A DNA stretch of 64,000 nt, from NCBI GenBank assembly GCA_022316685.1, contig JAKJHU010000046.1:2410001-2474000 (forward strand), read 5' to 3'. The number at the start of each line of letters is the position of its first letter. The first letter of the stretch is position 1. A program made the translations under genes and the position numbers. Under the pieces are notes generated by a model. That model saw only the letters and a program-made list of their open reading frames with translations. It did no database searches and was not told the origin of the DNA. Origin of the DNA: Progne subis subis. Lineage: Eukaryota > Chordata > Aves > Passeriformes > Hirundinidae. This document shows positions 50,801-56,800 of the stretch, in pieces.

Positions 50801-53800
50801 ATCTCAAGGAGGAAACAAAGCAGTGATTTTACAGTTGCCTTAAGTTTTCTGCTGGAGCTGATGTAGCCTGTCACTTTCTCATAGGTGGTGGACTTAGAGC
50901 TGTTTGTTCTGTCTGTATATTAAAATGCTGACTAAATGCAGAAAAATGCCAGGGATGTGTATGACCCAAGAATATCACTGTCTTGCATTGGTACTTAAAA
51001 GAATGAACGTTGTTTTCTAGAAGTATGCTTAGGATACAATTTACTGCAGACTAATAGTTATGTATTTAGCTTGAACTTTATTTAACATTTTGGATAAGTG
51101 TCTCAGAAAATGAGAATATAAAAATGCTATGAGAAAAATTGCGACCTGTTCTTCCATTTGTCAAGTCATTCTTCATGAAGTTGCCTGGAGAGAGGGAAGC
51201 CTAGAGAAATACTATCAGTACATGTTCAGATAACAAACATGTCCAAAGTATTTTAAAAGATATCTAAGATGTTACTGTTAAAAAGTTATTTTATTTTATA
51301 TAAATGCTATTCTTACTCTTACAGTTATCTCTACTCACATAGTCAGTGTACTGGTTGAAATTCCTCTGGTGCTGTACAAGCGCATAGAGCCTAATGGTAG
51401 CAAAATAGTCTTAAAAATATGAAATGCATTCAGTTAGATTGTTAGGGTAGGAAAACAAAGTTAGAGGCAAAGGACTAACATGAACATGTCCGGTGAATTA
51501 ATGCAAAGTCTTCATCAGAATACAGTGAGCAAAGTGTGTTGAGCTGCATGTCACCTAGTGCAAGGTCTGTACCCTAGGAATAAACATTAGAAATGACAAC
51601 TGCTAATCATTTGCTCTTCTGTGTGTTTTAGTGAACAGACTGGCCCGCTCCAAGTACTGCTGAGCCAGGAGGTACCACTGGAACCCAACAAAGAAGTGGA
51701 ATTTGGGTCCAGTTCTTTCTTCCACCCACCTGCTTCCCGCCATGAATTGCACTCATCATTATATCCAGAGTCTTCCTCCTTGCCCCCTTCTGAAAGCAAT
51801 CCATCCAACAGGATCTCTCCAAACTTCCAGTCTGCTTCTGTTGATTTTCATGAGCAAGTTCCCTCTTTTCCCTATAGGCAAGGGTTGGCAGAGAGGTCTG
51901 CAAGAACTGAGAATGATGCCCACAAGAGTGGGGAATTTGCTGATGCGACAGCCACAGGGCTAAAAGACTATAGGGATTGCTGCAGTAGCAGCAGGTTAGA
52001 AGAGGTTCATAACATAATGCCTGTTCTCACACCTCAGTACCAATCCAAGGCTAACACAGTAAACTCTGGGTCTTTGCCTACACTGTTTCCCTGTCCACAT
52101 CCACCACAAGCAGCATCTCCTGAAAAGGACAGCCAGCACAGTCTTTGTTCCAAACTTGCAAGCTCTCCAGTGCGGCCCGGCATTGATCATGTAGGGGCCT
52201 ATCATGCAATGACCCCTGCAACTTCATCCCCTACACAGCAGTGCTCTTTGGATTCTTTGCAGAAAAATAAGTACTACAGAGCAAACAGCCAGGAGATTTT
52301 ATTACCCTCCCAGGGTGAATATGGCACAGCAGATGGTTGTAAATCTGAGGCTTTTAGTACAAAGGGACACGTTCGCTCCTTGGCAGAGCAGTTTCAGAAA
52401 ATGCATGCTGTCTCCCAGAGAAAAGGTACTCGTGAAAAAGACTGGATTACTGCAGTGTGTCAGGATGAGAAGTCTCCAAAGTTAACACAAAAATCTTTCA
52501 TCAACCATTCATCTTCTGGTTACAGACAGCTAATCCATCAAAATCAAGAAAACAAAAACCAGTCTTCTGAAAAATTACACTCAACTGTGGATAATAGGGA
52601 CGGGGTAGTTTCTTTGAAGGGTTTTAGTGCCCAACACGTTGCTTCTATGAGTTTTTGTTCTCACAGTGAAGAGCTGTGTAGAAGAGGTGGACAGAATATA
52701 GCAGACCCTGTACCCTGCGTGGAAAGGCACTGTCATGATGGAGGAATGAAAGAGGTGGATGATGGAGCTGCTAGTAGCATGGTTGCCTCTATGCCTGTGG
52801 ACCGTTGGGTGAATAATGTTACTAGGTATTACAGCTCTCAGAAGGCTGATAAGAATACTGAATGGCTTCCTGTACCTGGGAGGAGTCCTCTCCTTTCTGA
52901 TCAAAGAGCGGTTGGAGATGACTTGAGCAGGATCCCAGTGCACCTGCATCCGCAGTGGAATCAAGACACAGAGCAGGAGCTCTCAGAACTGGAATCCCTC
53001 TATCAGAATAGTCTGCAGGCATCTCAGGCCACTAGGCCTTTCTTGGGAAGACAGGACAGTGCTAGGTATCCATTTGACCAATCAGGTAAGAATGATGCAG
53101 TTGTTTTTCTTGGTTGACCTGCCTATGTACTCCAGTGTAGGTGAAGATGCGTTTCCAGTCAATTTAGTTAAATGGGTATTAATTTGTGCACAGATGTGGA
53201 AAAATTCAGGTTGTAGACTCTGAAAACATTCCAGCTAACTAGAGAAAGCACTGCCTGGGGTGGCTGCAGAGTAGCTGTTGATCATGGCAAACATCTGTTA
53301 AGAGTAACATAGAAATAATTGATCCTGTTTTCAAGGACCCTGCTTATGGCAGGCTAATGAATTTTGCTGTTTGAAAGTCCTACATCCCCTCTGGAATTTA
53401 TTAAACTGTTTCTATGCCTGATGTTAATGTTCTCCACGTTGATGAATTTTATCTGATTGATAAAGTTGAGAATTTGGTCTGTATCTGGTTGAGGGAAATA
53501 AGTTTTACGAGTTTATCAAGATCTGAGAGTTGAGCCTGTGTTTTGCTAAGAACTACCTGCTTTAAGTTCTGGAAAATTACTTGTGAAAGCAGCACTGAGA
53601 GTGCACAAGGATCCATGAGACCTTGTGGATTAGTTGGTGCCGAAAGAATGAAGAGATTCCATCAGTGAGGACATCTGGCTGTTGCTGGAGACATTCAATT
53701 AGAGTCTGACGACAGCACTCTGGTTCCACTTAAGCTGATCTGATCTCCTGCCTGAGATAGGGCAGCCTTGTTTCTCTGCTTCACAAGTGAAGCAAACTTC

Positions 53801-56800
53801 TTTCTGTGTCATAGCATTAAAGCTATGAATTTTCTGGTTAAATACAAGGCAGCCTGAAATTGGATGGGTACCAAAGTGACACAGATATAGCCGTACACAT
53901 ATAATATATATTGCAGTGCGTACACAAGGCAAATTTTCCCCTGCCCTGCACCTGTGGAGGTGGAGCCTCCATCATTCCTGACAATGTCAGACCTGGCTGT
54001 GACCAGAGTACTGCAGTAAAGTCTTGAACAGGTTTTTGCTCAACAGCTTGAGTTTTCTCTGGAACTCTAATGTCTTGCAGTCCACTTGCAGACCAGTTAA
54101 GACATCGAAATGTGGCCATTTACCATTTGTTGCCCTTATGGTTTACTTTCAGAATTAGGCAGGATCTGACTTCACAACTTTGTAGATGCTGTTGTGCATG
54201 GGCTTGAATCAGAAGGTCTTACATGTTCCTCCTTAGCTGACTGATTTTGGAAGTTCTTTCTGGAAATCTACCAGCATAAAGCCCAGTTTCTTCAGTGGTA
54301 GCTGGATTTTCAGAGTTCTATCACCACATGACTCATTTCTTATGCTGACTTTTCTTACCTATTTTCCCATAACATATATGATATGAGATAGGGACATTCT
54401 TCTGAAGTGAAGTTTGTATTTGAGATCTTCTGGTTTGCTGTAACTTTCAGCTGTTTCTTCCTGAGTTCTGCAAATTCTGTATAAAACTGAAAAGTTTGAA
54501 CTAGTGCATCTACTGTGATGAGCTGGATGAAAATCACCTGAGTTAGGTCTAGGACTGCTCTTTCTTTCTTTTAACTTGGATTACCTATTCATTTTCAAAT
54601 GCTGTTGATATCAACTGGTTTTGTCAGACCTTTGCAGTCAGAATCATAGTGAAAATGCCTGTTTAATTCAAGGGGCTTTACGGCACAGTTTAGCCAAGAC
54701 TCGCTTCTCCAAATGCAACCCCCTCAATGCAGAAAAGGTGTTATAAGCGTATCACCTTTCTTCCTTCATAGACTGTCACTTCCCTGTGACTGGCTTAATT
54801 AACCAATTGATCTGTCTGTTCCATGAGAAATTACAGGATTGTAACTGATTGATGGGAATTGCACTGAAGTGAAGTAATTGTAGCAATCCTAAAATAACAC
54901 TTTTAACTGTTTAAACAGCACAAGAAATAGCTAAGAAACTGTTACATTGAACGGGAAGGAGTAGATGAATGTGTGGGGAACCTAACACTGGCTTGTTTAT
55001 CCCAAGTAACTTTAGATAACTTCCTTCTGGTAGGTGATTTTCTGTCTTTCTGGGCCCTCTAAACAATCTCACCTCTGTATAAGGCAAGTGTTTGATGTGC
55101 AGTGAAATAATTTAAATCTTAAACAGTTCAATTAACTGCTCCCCTGAAGCTTGCAGGAGGGCCAGGGAAGTAGGCATAGTATCCTGATAGACTGTCACCC
55201 CTTGAAATGTTTGGTGTTAGCTGATGTATTCATGTACCAAGGATCTGTGACTTGTTCTGTGTGTACTGTCCCTCTGTCTTTGGAGTTAGGTGTAAGGTAG
55301 TCAGAAATGTGTCATAACATGCAATCAGGTGTTGAATTTAATCAGTGTTTTCCTTCCCAGTCTCTGTGAACCTGAGTGTGAGGAAGCTGCCTGCTACAGC
55401 TGGCATGGGTCTGTCGAAAACCCCAACAGCGGAGATCGAGCGCAGTCTGTGTGGATCCACTGTCTCTTCTGTCTCCAAGGTGACATTTTGGTACTTAAAA
55501 TGTCCTAGGGGGGAAGGGCTCACTTTGTGCAAGAAAGAATTTACAGTGGGATAAGTGAAGTACATTAGGAACAGGATACTGGAGTCGTTGTTATTAATGT
55601 TAGAATTTTAAGTGCAGTCTAGCTCAGGATTAACTAGCTGAAGTATGAGTGACTCATGCTACATGCAGCTTGCATGCAGTCAAATGATGGAAATTCTGGC
55701 TTGGGGGAACACACTCCTGAAAACATTAAATCTAGTCTCTTCAGATTTAGTGACATGAATTCCCTTGCATCACAACCGATGATAACTGCTTCTTAATTTA
55801 ACCACTTGCAGGGGCACGGGCTCTTTTTTTCTTTCACTGTGTCACTACATATTTTTAAAGTGGGTGATAATTTGGTATTTGTTACAGTTGGTAGTTAGTC
55901 GCCTCAGAGTGGGAGAAGATTGTTTCTCATTTTTTCCTGGGAAGAAACTGTTTAAATAACTGTCAATTACATATCACTGCCTGTATATGAAGACATGAAA
56001 GTATTTTCAAAGGGAAATGACATTTCCTGTAATATCTCTGTACTTATTAAAGGGAGCTCAAAGTCTGTTCCTTTATAGAACAAAAGGAAGGAAAGATGGA
56101 GTGAACATTTTCTTTGCTAGCATAAGATCAACAAGCGTCCAACATCCATCAAATAATCCTAGATTTTTTTTAATTTTTTTTAATTTTTTTTTTTTTTTTA
56201 GTGAGAAGTCTGTAATATCTTTATCATAAGATGACTGTCAGCTGCAGCAATGATTATCTCACTGGGACAGTGATGCCTGTAGTAGCAATCAGTCCTTCAG
56301 GAAGATTCATCCCACTAAAGACATTTTGGATACTTATAAAAGAATGTATCTCATTTAGATCAATCAATCTGTGTATATTTACTAAGTGAAGAAAGACTGT
56401 ACGGAATAATACTTTCAATCAGCAGATCCAAACAGACCCATTTATCTTAAGTTTTCAAAGCAGTACCTGAATGAAGGATTTCAGGGAAGAAAAGGTCATT
56501 AAATATCATTGAAATATGCTCCATTATATTTCTATTCATCAGTTGCCTGTAATTATTGCACAAAATTGATATTATGAAAAACCTTGTCTTAAATGTGTGA
56601 TATTGTCTGCAGGTCACATATACCAGAGAACATAGCAGGGAACCAGAAGAGGAGGAAATATACAGTGCAGAGAATTTCCGTCGCATTGCTCGCAGTCTCA
56701 GTGGGACAGTTATCTCAAACAGAGAAGAGACCTTGGTCTCTTCTCACAGTTTTGTAAGTAGAATGATGTGCAGCTTTCCAAAGAGCTGTCATCCTGTGTC

